The notes: generated by a model from the letters alone, not told the origin. Numbered from the stretch's first letter, positions 25,018 through 39,000 are shown. The stretch: 64,000 bases of DNA from Toxoplasma gondii ME49 (GCF_000006565.2 NC_031479.1:2940289-3004288), one strand, 5' to 3'. Translations and numbers: made by a program.

Positions 25018-25885
25018 CTGCATGAAGTGGAACGAAGCGAAAAAACAGAGAAGAGCGACGCATCTGAACGCCGGTGGGCGCCTTCGCGCGTGCAGCCGAA
25101 GGAGACACGGAAGCACCTACATTCTTTCTGCACGAGCTTCAGATCCCAGATCGGCCGTGGTCTGATTCCGCCGGACAGAGCGAAACGCGCGAGTCCCGTG
25201 GTGTATGGACGCCGAGTTGGACATGCGAGAACAACGAAACCTGGTGATGCCCTCCTGCCACCATGATCGTCAATCCTGCCCGTTCTCTCGCTCCTCTGCT
25301 CAAAAAAAAGGCCTGCCTTCGTCGAATCGAGCCTCCCAGACAGACGTAAAGTTCTCACAGAAGCCGTGTCTGAAATGATGCTCCTTCACCGCCCCTCTTT
25401 CTCTTCCTTCTTGGGTTCCTCCCTCCTCCTCGCCCCACTCTCTCTCTCCATTTCTCTCCGTCTCTGCGTCTTCCACTCTCCGTTTCTCCATCCCTCTCCC
25501 TTCCGCTCTGTATGTCGTTCTCTCCCCCATCCTATCTGTTTCGCTGCTGCCGCCTTCCCTTTCACTCTCTTTCTGCAAAGCATGTATCGGCTCTCCGCGT
25601 CTGCAGACCTCGGTCTGAAAACTTCTCTTCTTGGCGCGTTCGCTCCCCTTTGTGTCGCTGCCCCTTGTCCCCTTCCAACACCGTCCAAGTGGCGACTCCG
25701 GGCCAGTTCCTCATATCCTTTTTCCTGGATTTCCACTGGCCTCTTCTGCCATCCTGCACAGCCTCACCTTCATATCTACAAGGCACGAAGCGCTGCTACT
25801 CTCCTCTCCGACACGGACCCACATGCTCCCTCTTTCCTCCCCTCCTCTCTCGACAAAGCGCCGCTTCTCCTTTCCTGCCTCTTAC

Positions 25886-28800
25886 CTCTGTCTGTACAGC
25901 CTCCGGCGTTACGCCCTGTGTTGTGCCGCGTTTCTCCGCATACAAGCCGACCCCCAGAGTCCCTGGAGACACGTTCGTTTCCGCAAACACAGACAAGAGA
26001 TGCTCATGCGCCGTCGGCCACCAGGCCACGTACGCCACATGCCCACGACTGTCCCCAGGAACCGCTGCGTTTGCGGAGGACAGGCTCTCCGTAAAAGTCG
26101 ATTTGCGCGTTCGAAGAACTGGGTACATGACCTCCGATCGCGGCGAGGAACAAGCCGAAGAGTGGAGAGAATGGCAAATGTCGCTTCCACTCCGTTCCGC
26201 AAACCCAGACACCCCCTCGGTGTTCTCTTGCTCGTCCTTCTCGTCCTCCTTTTCTTGCTCGTCCTTCTCGTCCTGCGCCTTGTTCTCTGTTTCCTCATCG
26301 TTTTCGCTCTGCCTTTCTGCCGCGACCCATTTTCCGAGGGGTGAGAGAAGATCGATGCCGGACGAAGAAGAACTCGAAGGTGAGGGAGAGAAGGACCTCT
26401 TCCGAGCACCTGATCCCTCCCTCTGTATGCTTCGCCCTTCATAACGAGCCATCTCCGTCGAGGGGTGTGCGTCGACGCCTGTGAAAGAACTCTCGGTGCT
26501 CTCGGGGCGCATCGTTTCAGTTTGTCCACTTCGTTCCTCCTGGACCCACCAATCGAATAACTCCCGTTTGTCTTTTCTTGATTCTCTAATGCTCGCTGCC
26601 GTCTCTCCCGCACTGAGCTTCTTCCTCCGTGCTCGGCGCCGCTTTGAGCGCGGCGAGTCCCCAAAACGTCCAATACATTCTGAGAGGCCTAAAACCTTTA
26701 ACAGTTCTTCGAGGTCTCTCTGGCTGTTTCTCGCACCTGCCAAAGTCCTTAAACATGCGTCCTCGTTTCCCTGATCTCGCCTCTCGACCTCTCGTCGGCC
26801 CTCAGACACGTCAAAATCCTCTGCCACTGGCGAGGCAAAGGCTGCACAGTTTTCACATCTTTGACCTCTCGTCTTATCTCCTGTCTTCCTCACACAATAC
26901 ACGAGACCGCCCGAAGGATTGATCTGCGACCAGCCCTCTCGGCGCTCGTGGATGCTCATCCGCCTCTCCACTGCGCTTGCCAGAGAAGGATATTCAACTT
27001 CCTCTCTGCGAGCACCTTCCGCAGCTCCCTCATCTCCCATGTCTCCTTGGTCTCTGTTCTCCTTGGTCCCTGCGAAAGCCTCCTTTCCTGTCTCCGCTGT
27101 CTCTTCGACGCAACCCCAAAACGAGGCGGAGACAGACACTCGCGTTCTCCGCAAAAGACGACACGACGTTCCTCTTTCTCGCTCTGCGTCGAAAGAGTCT
27201 CCTCGGTCTGAGCCACGCGATCTGGACCTCGAGGCGGTCAAGTCGAACCGCGGTGAGGCATCGGCCCTTTGTGAGGACACACCCCACAGCAGAGGATGTT
27301 CGAAGAGCTCCAGACAGTCGGCAAAGGCGTACGAGGCGAGCTGAGCATCGCTCTCGTCTCCCGGCTTGCTGGGCGAAGATCGGGCCTCAACGCCCGACAC
27401 AGACGGCGACAGAGGCCAAGCGGCAGAGGCCGACAGGGGCAGAGCCTTTCGAGGGTCAACGGTGTTTCTGGTGAGTTCTGCAGTGCAGAGTGCCTCGTTC
27501 GAGAGCGAAGAAACGAAACTGGAGGGACCCTGTGAAAACGCGCTTGCAGTCAAGTCTTCGGAGCCTGTCTCGCTCTTCCTTCCCCTCTCGTCTCTCTCTC
27601 CGTGTTCGTTTCTCTCTCCTCGCCCGGAGTGTCCGACTGCCAGCCTGAGGAAAGCCGAGCAGGCGTCCTCCCCTGAAGAGCCGCAGGGGGTCTCTGCGTC
27701 ACGTCGAAGGCGCTGCGCGACGACCTGCCGCTGTTTGGATTTTAGGCTGCTTCTCGAAGTTTGGGCACTCAAAGCGACTCTCGGCTCCTCGTTGTGGGCG
27801 CCAGAGAAAACTGCAGACGGTGCGTTGGCTCGCCAGACTCCTCCACATGTGTGTGTGTGCCCGGTCGCTTCGTTTACAGTCTGGAGGAAAACAGTGTCCG
27901 CGGGCTTGTCCCTGCTTCTTCCCGGGTCTTCGCCATCACCGACGTCCTCCGCTTCGGTGTGCTTGTGGATGTCGAAGCGAGCAAATGGGTCGAACAGTTG
28001 CCTGCCTTTTTCTTTCGAGCAGCGTTCCTGCCCCGCCTCGCTCCTTCCTTGGCTGCTCCTGTGTGCTGGCTTCTCTCGCATTTCTTTCTCCTCGGGCAAC
28101 TCTTGGTCTCGCGGACAACCTGTCGAGACAGACGGGGGTGACTGTCGCATCTGTTCTCTGCCTCTTTTCTCCACCCTCCACATCTCTTTCTTGTCTTCTT
28201 TCTCCTCAGTCCATGACTGTCTTGTGTCTCCTTTCTTCTCTCCCTTCTTTGCTCGTTCACTCTTTTCAAGGCATCGCCCTGGCCCTCCAAACCGCCTCAG
28301 GACCCCACGTGGCACTGTCTCCTCTTCTCGGGGAGACAGCCTCTGAGTGCGACGCATCCGTCTCGCAACGCCTCCTCTGACTTCCCGAGAAGATCCACGC
28401 AAGGACGAAAAAAATGTTTCAGCGTCCTGGCGCGCCCTCCTGAGGGGTCTGCGAGGTTCGCGGTTTCCCTCACCATCTGCGCCTCCGCCGTCTCTCCCGG
28501 GGACATCTGGCAGGGCTGGCGACAGCAGAGGCAGAGGCCCCCGGCAAGACGGCTCGTCGATGGAACGGCGTCCTTGAATAGAGTCTGCCTCTCCCTCGTA
28601 ACCTATGGGGACAATGTGACATCGAACACAATCAGAGGGAGGACCTTCATTCGCTTCGCTCCCCTCTCGAGGTCTCCCTCCAGGGGCTATGCGACTCTGG
28701 CCGGGCTTCGCATGCACACTTCCTCTCTCGGGTGCAAATATCGAGACAGACTCTAAGCAACGAAGTGGATGCGAGGAGTCCGCCGTCTGTTCGGCGCTTT

Positions 28801-31081
28801 GATGTCGCCTGCCCCGAGGCAGAGATGCAATCGGAGCACAGGGACAGCCGCGAGCGCAGCTCAAACCTGCTGAGTCCTTTTCTCGTTCGCAACTTTCCTC
28901 TCGATGTTCGAACGAGCGCGGAAGACGCAGAGAGGAGACAACACCGGATTTGTCACCTTCTGTTCCTGTCGCGGATTCTCGCGCTAGCTTGGAGACGGAC
29001 GGCGCAGGGACATCAAGGCGTAGCCGTTCTCCGACGCGTTTCCTTCTCTGTTCAAGCGTCGGAAGGCCTAGCGTAGGGAGACTGAAAGGTGGATTGTCTT
29101 CTCTCGCGCCTCTGTTAGCTTCGGAGGCCCCATCAAAGACAGCCGGGTGTCTCGGGTCTCCTTCCCGTTCGTCATGGCGGGAGGTGTGCGACCGAGAGAC
29201 GCAGGCGCAGCTGCTTTCCTCGTCCGTGACTAGAGACGAGAAGCCTCGTCGCGAGTCTTCTCCTGGGCGTTCGCGAGCCCTGCGTGACTGAATCGAAACA
29301 TAATTGTTGTGAAGTTCGGCTTGCGCCAATTTGCTTTTCTCTCCATGAACAGAACTCCGAAGAGAGTCAAAACGAGACGGCTGGCACGTGACTCGGTTCG
29401 CGTCTCCCTCCCCTTCCTTCTCATCTCTAGAGTCAACCCGGAGCTCGCGCTTCTGCCGAAACGGACTCGAAGCGGGGCGTTTGCTGGGGACTCCCCTGGC
29501 TTTTCTAGAAGGGCAGTGAGGATCCGCGAAAACCGCGCCTGAGGCTCCTGAGAGAGGAGCACTCGTTTCCCGGTCGAGGGCCGCAGAGCTGCGGACAGCG
29601 GGGAAGGAAGGCGAACCGGACCCTTTCGTCCCCGCCGGAGACAAAGGCAGAAGCAGAGACGAGGATAGCGAAGAAGCGGCCGCGAGAGCCAAAGCAAACG
29701 AAGATGAAGAAAGCGCTGACCGTGACCGAGCCGCCTCAGGCGAGTCGAGGTGTCTAGACAGCTGTAGAGGCGGGGGAGGCAGCAGGTGGGGGGGCGGCGG
29801 TCGCGGCTCTCCAGAGGGCGTGCCCAACACACTGGAGGCTTCTGCTGCGGGAGGCGGAGACCGAAGAGACTTCGCAGATGAAGGAGGATTCAATGGGGAA
29901 ACAGGAGGACAAGAGGAGACAGACGAAACGTGGCTGCCCGGAGAAGCCCGAGCTGAAGGAGAAAGGGAGTGATGCAGCGAAGAAGGAGGCGTCCTACAGT
30001 GCATGCAGTGAATCAAAGGACTCGCCCAAGTTCTCGTTGACTCCGCCTCGTGAAGCAAAGTTTCTGGATGCACATGGTACTGAAGTGTGTCCCCCGATTG
30101 AGAAGACCCTTGGTGACGAAGAAAGGGGAAGTCCGACAACGCGAGTTCGTTGGGCAATGGAGGGTGAGACAAATATGAGAGCACTGGGAAGCTCTGCGTC
30201 CCGCAGGAAGGAGAAGCTGTTTGGTCGGAATAAAGCAGAGGCGATGCAGGAGATGTCGGGGGCAGTGAGCCTCGGAAGTCGCCGTCAACCTGGACACTTG
30301 TGCTCCCTTGTTTGTGTAACGTACTGCGTTCAAAGGCGGATCGCGGCGACGCCTGCATCCACCAGGCTTGGCCATCGAGGTCCAGGTTGCACTCATGGAG
30401 GATTGTTTGAACGCTCAAGGCTCGAAAGCTGTCTCGGCTCTGTTCTGCGGTCCCGCGACTCTGCACTACCGCGGTCTGAAGAGTTCGAAATTCCGTCTGT
30501 CGCCCCGTGCGACCGCCTCCCCCCCACTCGGGTGTCTGTACACCCGGCGTGCACACCCCGAGGACCCCCAGGCCAGGCTGCGTCGGCGCCGTTTTGCGGT
30601 CGGAGCTGGACCGTCGGCCTCCACATCGGCGAGCAGAGTGGCGGGAAGCAGCCGAAACATCTTCCGGGAGGGATGGGCGTTGTGGTGGGGAACCCGACGC
30701 CGGGCCTGCGCAGCTTGTCTCCTGCCAACCTGGGCGCAGCGGAAGGGCACACCCTGGAAGTCGGGATGGGGGAAGAACGGAGCAAGCGGAAGGAGGCAGA
30801 AACCGTTGAGGTGGCGGAGGGCAAGCTGACGCGTCTGGAACCTGGAAAGGAGGCCCCGAGGTCCGGAAGGCGGGATCTGCTTGTTTTTCACCGGCGTTGC
30901 CAAATCGGCTGCTTCGCTTCCAAGCTGTGGCACAGTGGTGGGTGCATGGGGAAGCGGATCGGAGTCTAGGAGGACGACCATTCTCCCGCGAAGCGCTCGG
31001 TCCTTCCGTGCATGCGCCCTTCCGTGCAGGCCACTGGCGGGCCTGGAAGTCGGGACGGGCACGAGTCCACAATGGTGGCAT
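25886..31081 (-). CDS. Very large, mostly disordered hypothetical protein
   Basis: An unbroken minus-strand frame runs from about 31363 to 25796. The first ATG in frame is at 31081, giving about 1730 codons to a GTAAGA donor at 25886. Composition is Ser/Arg/Glu/Pro-rich, with scattered ordered islands: SVQTILHECNLDLDGQAWWM near 30400, LASYAFADCLELFEHPLLWG near 27300, RELFDWWVQEERS near 26550, and GHVAYVAWWPTAHEHLLSVF near 26040, which resembles one WD-type blade. The frame may begin earlier through an upstream exon. The 3' end is uncertain: the exon at 25236 fits the donor phase and would add a short C terminus, but other joins are possible. I do not recognise a family. The length, the absence of stops and the ordered islands make this strand the coding one; the plus-strand frames over it are taken as shadows. 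Confidence 0.55.
30529..30546. repeat. Perfect inverted repeat, CTGT loop
   Basis: CGGGTGTCTGTACACCCG: two 7-base arms around the same CTGT loop, within the coding exon of the large minus-strand gene. Confidence 0.75.
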
Positions 31082-33035
31082 GGCGGTGCGACTCCCAGTG
31101 GCAAACCCAGCAAGAATCGGTCGCCAGGCGCAAATCGCCCGGCAGGCGCCCCCGGTCCGTAGGCGTTCGACCGCAAGGTTGCCGTCGCCGGTAAGACAGA
31201 GGATGAGAAGCTGAAACAAATGGTGTGTGCTCGCCGCCTTCGAATGCTTGCTTTCAGTCGGCAGTCGGCCATAACTGTCCGCGAAAAAAATCGGCAATGA
31301 AGCGGCTTTTGCATCCGTCGCAGTCACCAAGTGCCCAGGGTCCTGTGCTGCTTGGGCCGGCAAACCAGTACGGAGAAGAGCCAGAGGCTCTCTCGGGGAC
31401 GCTAGAGAAATACCTGAAGCAAATGAGTGAGCGAGCTACAAGTCGGCCGGCAAACGGCAGCCGCCTTCAAGTTTCACGTGACATAAAATTACCGACGGAC
31501 ACTGCGGCCTCGGCCTCGCTGGCCAGACACGTGCCGCGGGAAATCACAGACAAACCAATTCGGCCGAGTCACTTCGGAGCGGAACCGGTGACGCGGACAT
31601 GTGAGAGTGGCGGGAAAAAGTTCTTTTCCTCAAAGAAAGAGCGGAAATCTAGCTGCTCCGCTCGCCGTGAAAAAGTCGCCCAGTGTGGCGGCCTCTGCTG
31701 CGGTGTACATACGGCGGATGGTCAAATGTAGGTTACCTGCTGTTCGTCAAATTTCGCATTTGCGCAGAACTGTCACTGCGCGGACTTTCAACAGTCATCG
31801 GATCCGTGTCTCGCGCTGCGAAAGGGATTCACCGGGTGTTCTGTGAGATCCTAAGCCGCTTCTGGTCAGGAACAACTCGTGGAAAACGAAGGACGCCGCG
31901 CAGCTGTCCATTCTGCACCTAAGAGGCGCCGCTGCTGCATCTTGGATCGATGTTGCATCGGAAATGCATGTCAGTTAAGAAAACCGAACATGTATACCTG
32001 GCTAGTGTGCTTGCGCGTTGGCGAGCAAGACAGAAAGATCACAAGTCAGGAGAGTGCATCGTCGAAATACCGCCATTCAAGAGGAGAAGTCCGAGGGAAA
32101 AAAATCTTTGAGAAGGTCCAAACTGCAACGGTTCAGCTGCGCAGCTGGAATTCGTCAGCCAGTCCAGATGTTCCTTGCAGAGAATCTGTGCGAAAAAAAG
32201 GTCGGGAACGACCTCATGGCATAAATGGAATCCAACACATATTGCATCGGCCGGAGCAGTTTGCGGCTTCACGACAAGAGTAATAAATTTTCGTACAGCG
32301 TTTCTCATGTCATTTATACCGCCTCCTCGCGGAAAATCAGAGTCGTTTCTTCGTCTTCCTGCTGAAAAAGCGCGAACATTGTGTCGCCGGCCAGCAGTCG
32401 ATGCTGCCTGCTGCATGTGCATGCAGAAGCAAACCAGCTGCCATACAGTCCTTGTTCCTTGACTTCTTTCACTCGAATTTCCACTCTGAAAAATGCGTAG
32501 GGAATTTTCAGGTCGCTTTCCGGCCGTTCACGTCGCCTGGCTACTCATTTCGTGACGGCGTTCGCGAGGAATCGCCGTGGACAACGCTCGCCGCATCGAC
32601 CAGCCCCGCGGGTTTGCGAATTTTTGAAATCCTGTTGCCGTCCAGACTCAGAGTCCCAGGAAAAGCAGTCGCAGACACTCTCATCTAACGCCTGTTTCTT
32701 CACGCAGCTGAGCTGAGCACCTACGCGCATGCTAAGGATATCCTTAGATCTGCTTCTGTCATTTCTTACTTACGCAGGACATCCTCAGTTCAAATACGCT
32801 TGCTCCTTCATTACGCTGCTGGAGGCACATCCACCCAGCTGGAAAGCCGTCCTTCGTCTGTATTCTCTTTGTGACTGCCTAACGCATCCGCCGCTTCACG
32901 TCTGTTGCTTTTCCTCATTCCGATGCCACCTCGTCCGCAGGTTTTCCTGCGTGTCGTCGGTCCATCGGTCGCGCCCCCCCCCCCCTTGTATCCTGCCTGC
33001 GTTGCCTAGAACGCGAAGGCGAGCACAAATGAACA
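31082..33035. other. Divergent intergenic region
   Basis: It lies between the start of the large minus-strand gene and the start of the Grc3-like gene on the plus strand. No open frame has convincing coding character, though the large minus frame extends to 31363 and plus frames at 31297 and 31879 are open. A long run of C lies near 32975-32988. The region should contain both promoters. Confidence 0.4.
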
Positions 33036-36000
33036 ATGGAAGATGCAAACGTCTTGCGCGCGCCCTGTGGGGACGGATGCTGGCGCCTCCGGTGTCGAGA
33101 GCTGCAACATGCAGACCTTTACCACGGAGCAGAAGTTTGGTGGAAAGTTCCTCGCGGGCAGAGAGGGCGGAGGCGAACGGAAGACACCAGCGAGAGCATG
33201 ACTTCTGGAAAGCTTGCTGGGGATTCTCGGCTCGGATTATCGACGGAGAACGGCGCACTGACGAGGGGAGATACAGCGGGCGATGGGGATGCCCCAGATG
33301 CATCGGCGAAGACGAAAAGCGAGGACAGGAGTGGACCAGAGCTGAGGAGAGACGGGGACGATGACGAAGATGAACAGGTGATCTTCATGCCGCGTGTCTT
33401 CCAAGCTGTCTGTGGAGCTTTTGTGCGTCACGGCGGCGGTGGAGGCAACCCTGCGAGTCAAGAGACCACGAGAGAAGGAGGGAGGGACCGGGAGGGAGGG
33501 AATAGAGACCAGACAGAAAAGAGGGATTGCACGCAGCTGCTTCCGTCTCCTTATTCTGTTTTTCAACCTGAGCGTGTCGAAGCGAAGGCGGAGGCAGGCA
33601 GAAAAACCGGCGTCCTTGGAACTGTGGGAGATGGAAACGGGGAAAGCGAGACACGCAGAACGGGGGGAGAACAGCGCGCTCACCAAGACGGGGACAAGCA
33701 AGAGGGGTTGCAGAGAATCTCATCTGAGGGCGACCTACATCCACTGGCGTTTGAGGTTCCATGTAGTAGCTCTCGCAGGAGTGACGAGGGTGACAGCGAG
33801 AAACTACGCGATGGTCAATCACGTCGTCCAAGTTCGTCGCGAGCTCTCGCACCTTCCGAGCCTTCGTCGGGACCTTCTGCTGTCTCCACGTCTGTCGTCT
33901 CTCCTTCCTCTGCCCCGTCTTTGTCTGATGTTTGTTCGAATCCCTGTTGTGCTTCTTTCCTAACTCCGTTGTCTAATTTGTCTCCATCTTCTGCTTCTGG
34001 CTACCTCTCTTGTTCTTCCCCCTGCGGAACCTCGTCACCGCCTCAGTCTGCTTCTTCGCCGTGCTGCCCGGATGCGGGTCGTGATGTTTCTTGTCTGTCT
34101 GCGAACAAGCAGAAAGAATCAAACGAAGAATCTGCGTTGCCTTCGCCGCGCATACCGTCCTCGTCTTCCGATTCCGCACTGCAGCAGGGTTCCTCGTGTG
34201 TACCATCGTGCTTTGCTGCTCAAGCAGCTCCGACTTCATCTGAAAAGATGCAGAAGAAGGACGCTTCTGGAACGACGCGAGCGAGCATCTGGCCGTCTCC
34301 TCCAGGGCCCTCAACTCGGATGTACATACTCCCCATGGCTCGTGGCGAGTGGGTCCGCGTAGACTCGACCATTTGGTTCAGAGTTCTCAGGTAAGACATC
34401 TTCTTCATCTCGAGGCGTCGGTATTTGCACCGCTTTTGCGCGTACATTTTTTCTTGCTCGATGAAGGTGGGTCTGTCTACGCGTTCAAGCGTTTCTTCTC
34501 TGCCAAGGATCATCTGGGCAAGACTTGATCACCGGTGGCGGAAGTTGTTTACGCTTCTTCTGCTTCCCTGGATGCTGTGGCCCTCTCCTCTCAGCAAGCG
34601 TGTTTCCCGGTTCGTCTGTCTTTCTTCGTGCCCGCCCCTCTCTTTCTATGCACACTTTCTGGGTGTTTACCTTCGCTCTCTCTTCTCTCAGTCATAGGTC
34701 TCTGTCCCTCCCCGTATCTGTGTAAACTCCCAACCTTCTGTTCGTCTTTTCTATCTCCCGGTCGCTTCTCTCAGAGGCACTGCCGAAGTCCGGGGTCACT
34801 TGTTTCCGCCGAGCCGGGACTACCAGCTTGTCTCGTGCCCCGTCTGGAGCCCAACAGTTCGGATTCTCGCCGTGGGGGCACCTGGAACGGCATCCGCCCG
34901 GCTTCGCAGGGCCTGTGCGAAGACGCCTGGCGGCCCAACGAACGAATGCCAAGACGCTGAAGTGACGGCGGGCGCCTCGCGGAACGCTCTGGAGGCAGAA
35001 GTCTCCAGACTGCGAGCAACGCCGAGGGCCGTGACGACGCAAGCAGCTTCCGACGCTGTCTCGGCCACTCACGCCGGAGCTGAGGAAGGTCAAAGCGTCT
35101 TCGGGAATGCGCGAGATCGTTGTGCGTGCTCTCAACTCGAAAAGCAGTTCGTGGAGTTCACTGGCGGAGATGCAGAGGCGGTGTCAAGCCTCTTCACGGC
35201 CTCAGTAGACAGGTAGGCGTCGAGCCTCATTCTGTCAAAGAGGAGCCTGAATAAAACTCGAATATCGAAGGATGCCAGTCGACCTTCTCTCCGTTTCTTT
35301 CCTCTCTCCAACAAAGAGCTGTGTGTAGATCCCTGATATTTTTCGTCCCAGCAAAGCTCAAATGTGTGCCTTTGGCGCGTTCCGTGTCTGTCTGTGTTCT
35401 CCGCTGTTCCCTTCAACGTTCGGCTCTCTGTGCGGCCTGTCGCCGTCCACAAGATACGGGTGCACATCTCTCAGCCGAAGCGGCTACGGCTGCTATTTCT
35501 ATAGGCTAAGATTTTTTCGAAGGGTCCGGTGGCCCTCTGGCTAGTCGTGATCCTACACGAACGCCTACTTTGAGCGCCGTACTTCCTTGTACTTCCCTTC
35601 TTCCCTGTTCTTTACCTCGGTTTGTCTCACAGCCTACCTCGCCGGTTCCTTAGCGGACCTCGGGGAGGAGGTGCCACCGCAAGTGCCAAGACGGTCGGGC
35701 CGGCGCTGCGGCGGCTTCTGCAAGTCGACGAGAAACTGCGAGTGGAGGTGGTTCCTTCGGTGGAAGTTGGCGAAGCTTTGAAAAGAATCTCCAAAAAAGT
35801 GAGATCCAAGCAAGTTGTAGACAAGAAGCTTCGTTCGATTTCTTGTGGCAAAAAACGTACCTGACGAGCGGCATAAGCATAGTCTGTTTGTCTACAGTTA
35901 TATTACCGTATACTTTATTCTCCAGTGATATTAGCGCATGCCTTACAACTACAATGGTATTCACAGCTGTGTTTCTGTTTCTGACTTGGCATTAGCATCT

Positions 36001-39000
36001 ATTAAACTCTTTCAGTGGTATTCACCTTATCTTCTTCCTGTATAGTCAGTGGTATTGGCGGTAGTGGTTGTGTATCTATTTTCTCTCTGCATCAGAGATA
36101 CCCGGTCGTCCTTTGCTTTGCGCAAATGGACACACCCTGTGGATCTGTCCCCATTCACTCCGCCGTCGAGCCGCCTGCGCCCGTGTGTCTCTACCGGCCC
36201 CTGGAGATTCTTCCGCCTTCGTGGTAGGTCCGAGGGAAAAGAGATTTCAGAGCGGCCAGTCGGCGCTCTAACTCGGTTTTAGTCTCACGTTCTGTGGCGG
36301 TTTCCTTTCTCCAAAATAGTTGTGTCATTCTCTTTGTCTCATTATCTATCGTGACCGGTCTCTTATGGAGTTGTGTTTCTCCATCTACACCCTCCTCTGT
36401 GTGCGTGTGTCTATTCTTCGCTGCGTGTGTCTCTTCTCTGTAGATCCACATCATGATCAGATTCCCCTCATCGCACTTGCCAGTGTTTTTTTCGTTTCTG
36501 TGTCTTGCTTTCCGCTTTGCAGGCGCTACGTGGCCTTCGAGCTGTTGCGGATTTTTGCAAGTGAGGAGTCGCCGTCCCTCCTCCCAATTTTCTCTGCCTC
36601 TCGGCCAGGAATAAAATGGATTTGTTCCCCCTGTCTCAGCGAGAGATCGTCTGCATGCATCCCAGAAGGTGCGCGCCACCGCGAAAAGAACGAAAAGAAA
36701 TGCCCAGTGGCACACCTGTCTTTACAGAGGTGTTCTTCTCTTTCCAAGTTCCCTTTTGTGTATGCGTATGAAGATAGTTAGATAGAAATAGCTAGATACA
36801 GAACTGAAGGAGAGAGAGAGAGAGATAGGAGATCGAACAAAAGATAAGTACATATTTATTTATGTGGATCTGGATAGGTCATCATGTACGTAGATAAAGA
36901 GTGCGATATGAGTGAATGTGCGGGTAGATTGATATGTGTCAATAGGACTCGAAATGGAGACAGGTAGTAGATGTAGCTGTCTGGAGAGGACATAGCGCAT
37001 GTAGGGAGAACAAAACAAGGGGAGTGAAAAGAAGTCAATAACAGGGTATGAGCCATCCTCACCCGAACTGCAGAGGATGGCCAGGACATTTCTATTTTGT
37101 GTTTTCGCGGTGCTTTGCTGTGCATGTTTCGTTTTTGAGTTCTTGTTCTCTGTCTTGTTCTCCAGAGACGTATCGGCAATGCGCAAATGGACAGAGACGC
37201 CTCCCTGTCGCGGTTTTGTGGGGCAGCAAGGGAGCAGGCAAATCAACCTTTTCGTACTTTCTTCTCAATTTTCTTCTCAATTTCTTTCCTCGGGTGAGAA
37301 GGACGCGAAGCACGATGCAGCTGTAGCCGCCATGTGCGGGTTGATACTCCCCTTTATTCCGTTCCTGTCCGCACTGAATTGCTGAATTGCTGTGGTGTGC
37401 GAGGCTCGTAGGAACATGACAGAGAGCACATGCATGCACAGGAAAACATTTTAAAAGTGCAAACACTTGTATATGCAGAGACTCATCTCAGTCAGCTACG
37501 CGGGTCAAGCCGTTTGTTAAGGGACCAAACGCAATCTGTACACTTGTGGAAATATTTACATATATATACACACGATTGAATATTTTTATTTGTGCAAGTG
37601 TAAATGAACATGGAGGCACCAGCGTTTATCCGGTCATCCGTTCCATGTTACGAGAATGAACGTCGGCTGCACATTTCTTGTGTGTCGGAGCCCCTCTCGC
37701 TGCTGTCTGAGTGGTGTGGATTCCTCGTTCCTGGCGCGACAGCGGGAGAAGCTGCATGCGGCGTTGTTTGCTTATCCCCGGGATCCTCCGTTTGATTTTT
37801 TTCGCAGGTCGCCTACCTGGAAGCTGATGTCGGACAACCGACTTTCACGCTCCCCGGATGCGTCTCGCTTCTAGAGGTACGTTTCTGTCTCTCTACAGAG
37901 GAAGCAGATGACAAGCCACTGCACCTCGAGGTCAACAAGGAAGCGGGTCTCTTGATTTGAAGAGAATTCCCCGGACAGAAAAGGAAAGACGAGAGACTTC
38001 CCGATGCATGGTCATACTTCTCTATAGCCCGAGCTCCTGCCTGCGTGTGCCTGGAAGATTCCTTCAAGTATGTCACGCGAAATGCCACCCTGTATATGGA
38101 TGTATGTACATTTGATCGACGTGACTCACCCCGAGCAACCCCTGTAATTAGTGAGGTCCACCCAGTGTCATTCGCTTGCATCCCATCGTGCATCTAAGCA
38201 CGTAGGTATGTGCATACATTCATTCATACATGCATACATGCGCATGCATGTATGCATGTGTTGATGTACGTTTGTGTCTGCCGTAGAGAAAATGTGACTG
38301 TTTTTCTCGACGCACCTGTTCTGAAGCATCACTAATAATAATGTAGGACATTGTAGGTGGAGGCATTTGGTTTCCCTCCGCGTTTTAGCCTGCAAGTGAA
38401 TCCAATCTAAAACGCGAATTCGTTTTCAATTAAGAACGACGCCTTCCATCCTTTACAGCCAGAGGCGCTTTGCGTCTCCGTAGAGACACGCCTATTTTTC
38501 GTTTACTGTGAACTTTCGACTCGCTCGCCGTTCAGGTGTCTGAGCCGCTCCTGACGCCGCCGCACATGTTGGTGGACTCCCTGGATGTCAGCACTCTGCA
38601 AGGCGCGTCTCCAGTGGGAGAGGGTCGAAGAAACAAGCTGATGGCAAATCTTTTTTTCGGGGATATCTCGCCCAAATCTGCGCCGCACTTGTATTTGCGA
38701 TGCATCAGTCGATGCATCTCGACCTACTGCGAACACATCCAGGGCGATCGTCGCTCTGCTCTTCACTCTGGATCGGCGCCAGTCTCCACGGCTTCTTCCG
38801 GTGCCTTTTCGTATCCCTCATCTGTCTCCGTCGCAGCCTCTCTTGTGTCCTCCGCTTCTGCCCAGCCGGCCAGATCTGCCGTCAGTTCTTTCTCTTCTTC
38901 TTGTCTCTGTCCTTCTTCTCCTGTAGTCTCCGAATCTTTCGTCTCGCCGTCTCCTCCTGCAGTCTCTTCTTCTTCTTCCGTCTCTTCTTCTTCTTCCGTC

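Noticed and set aside
29878..30969. A 363-codon plus-strand open frame
   Set aside because: It lies wholly inside the large minus-strand exon; GC-rich biased codons open the opposite strand by chance.
31297..31731. A plus-strand frame starting MKRLLHPSQ
   Set aside because: It overlaps the 5' part of the large minus-strand open frame and the divergent promoter region; no supporting splice site or motif.
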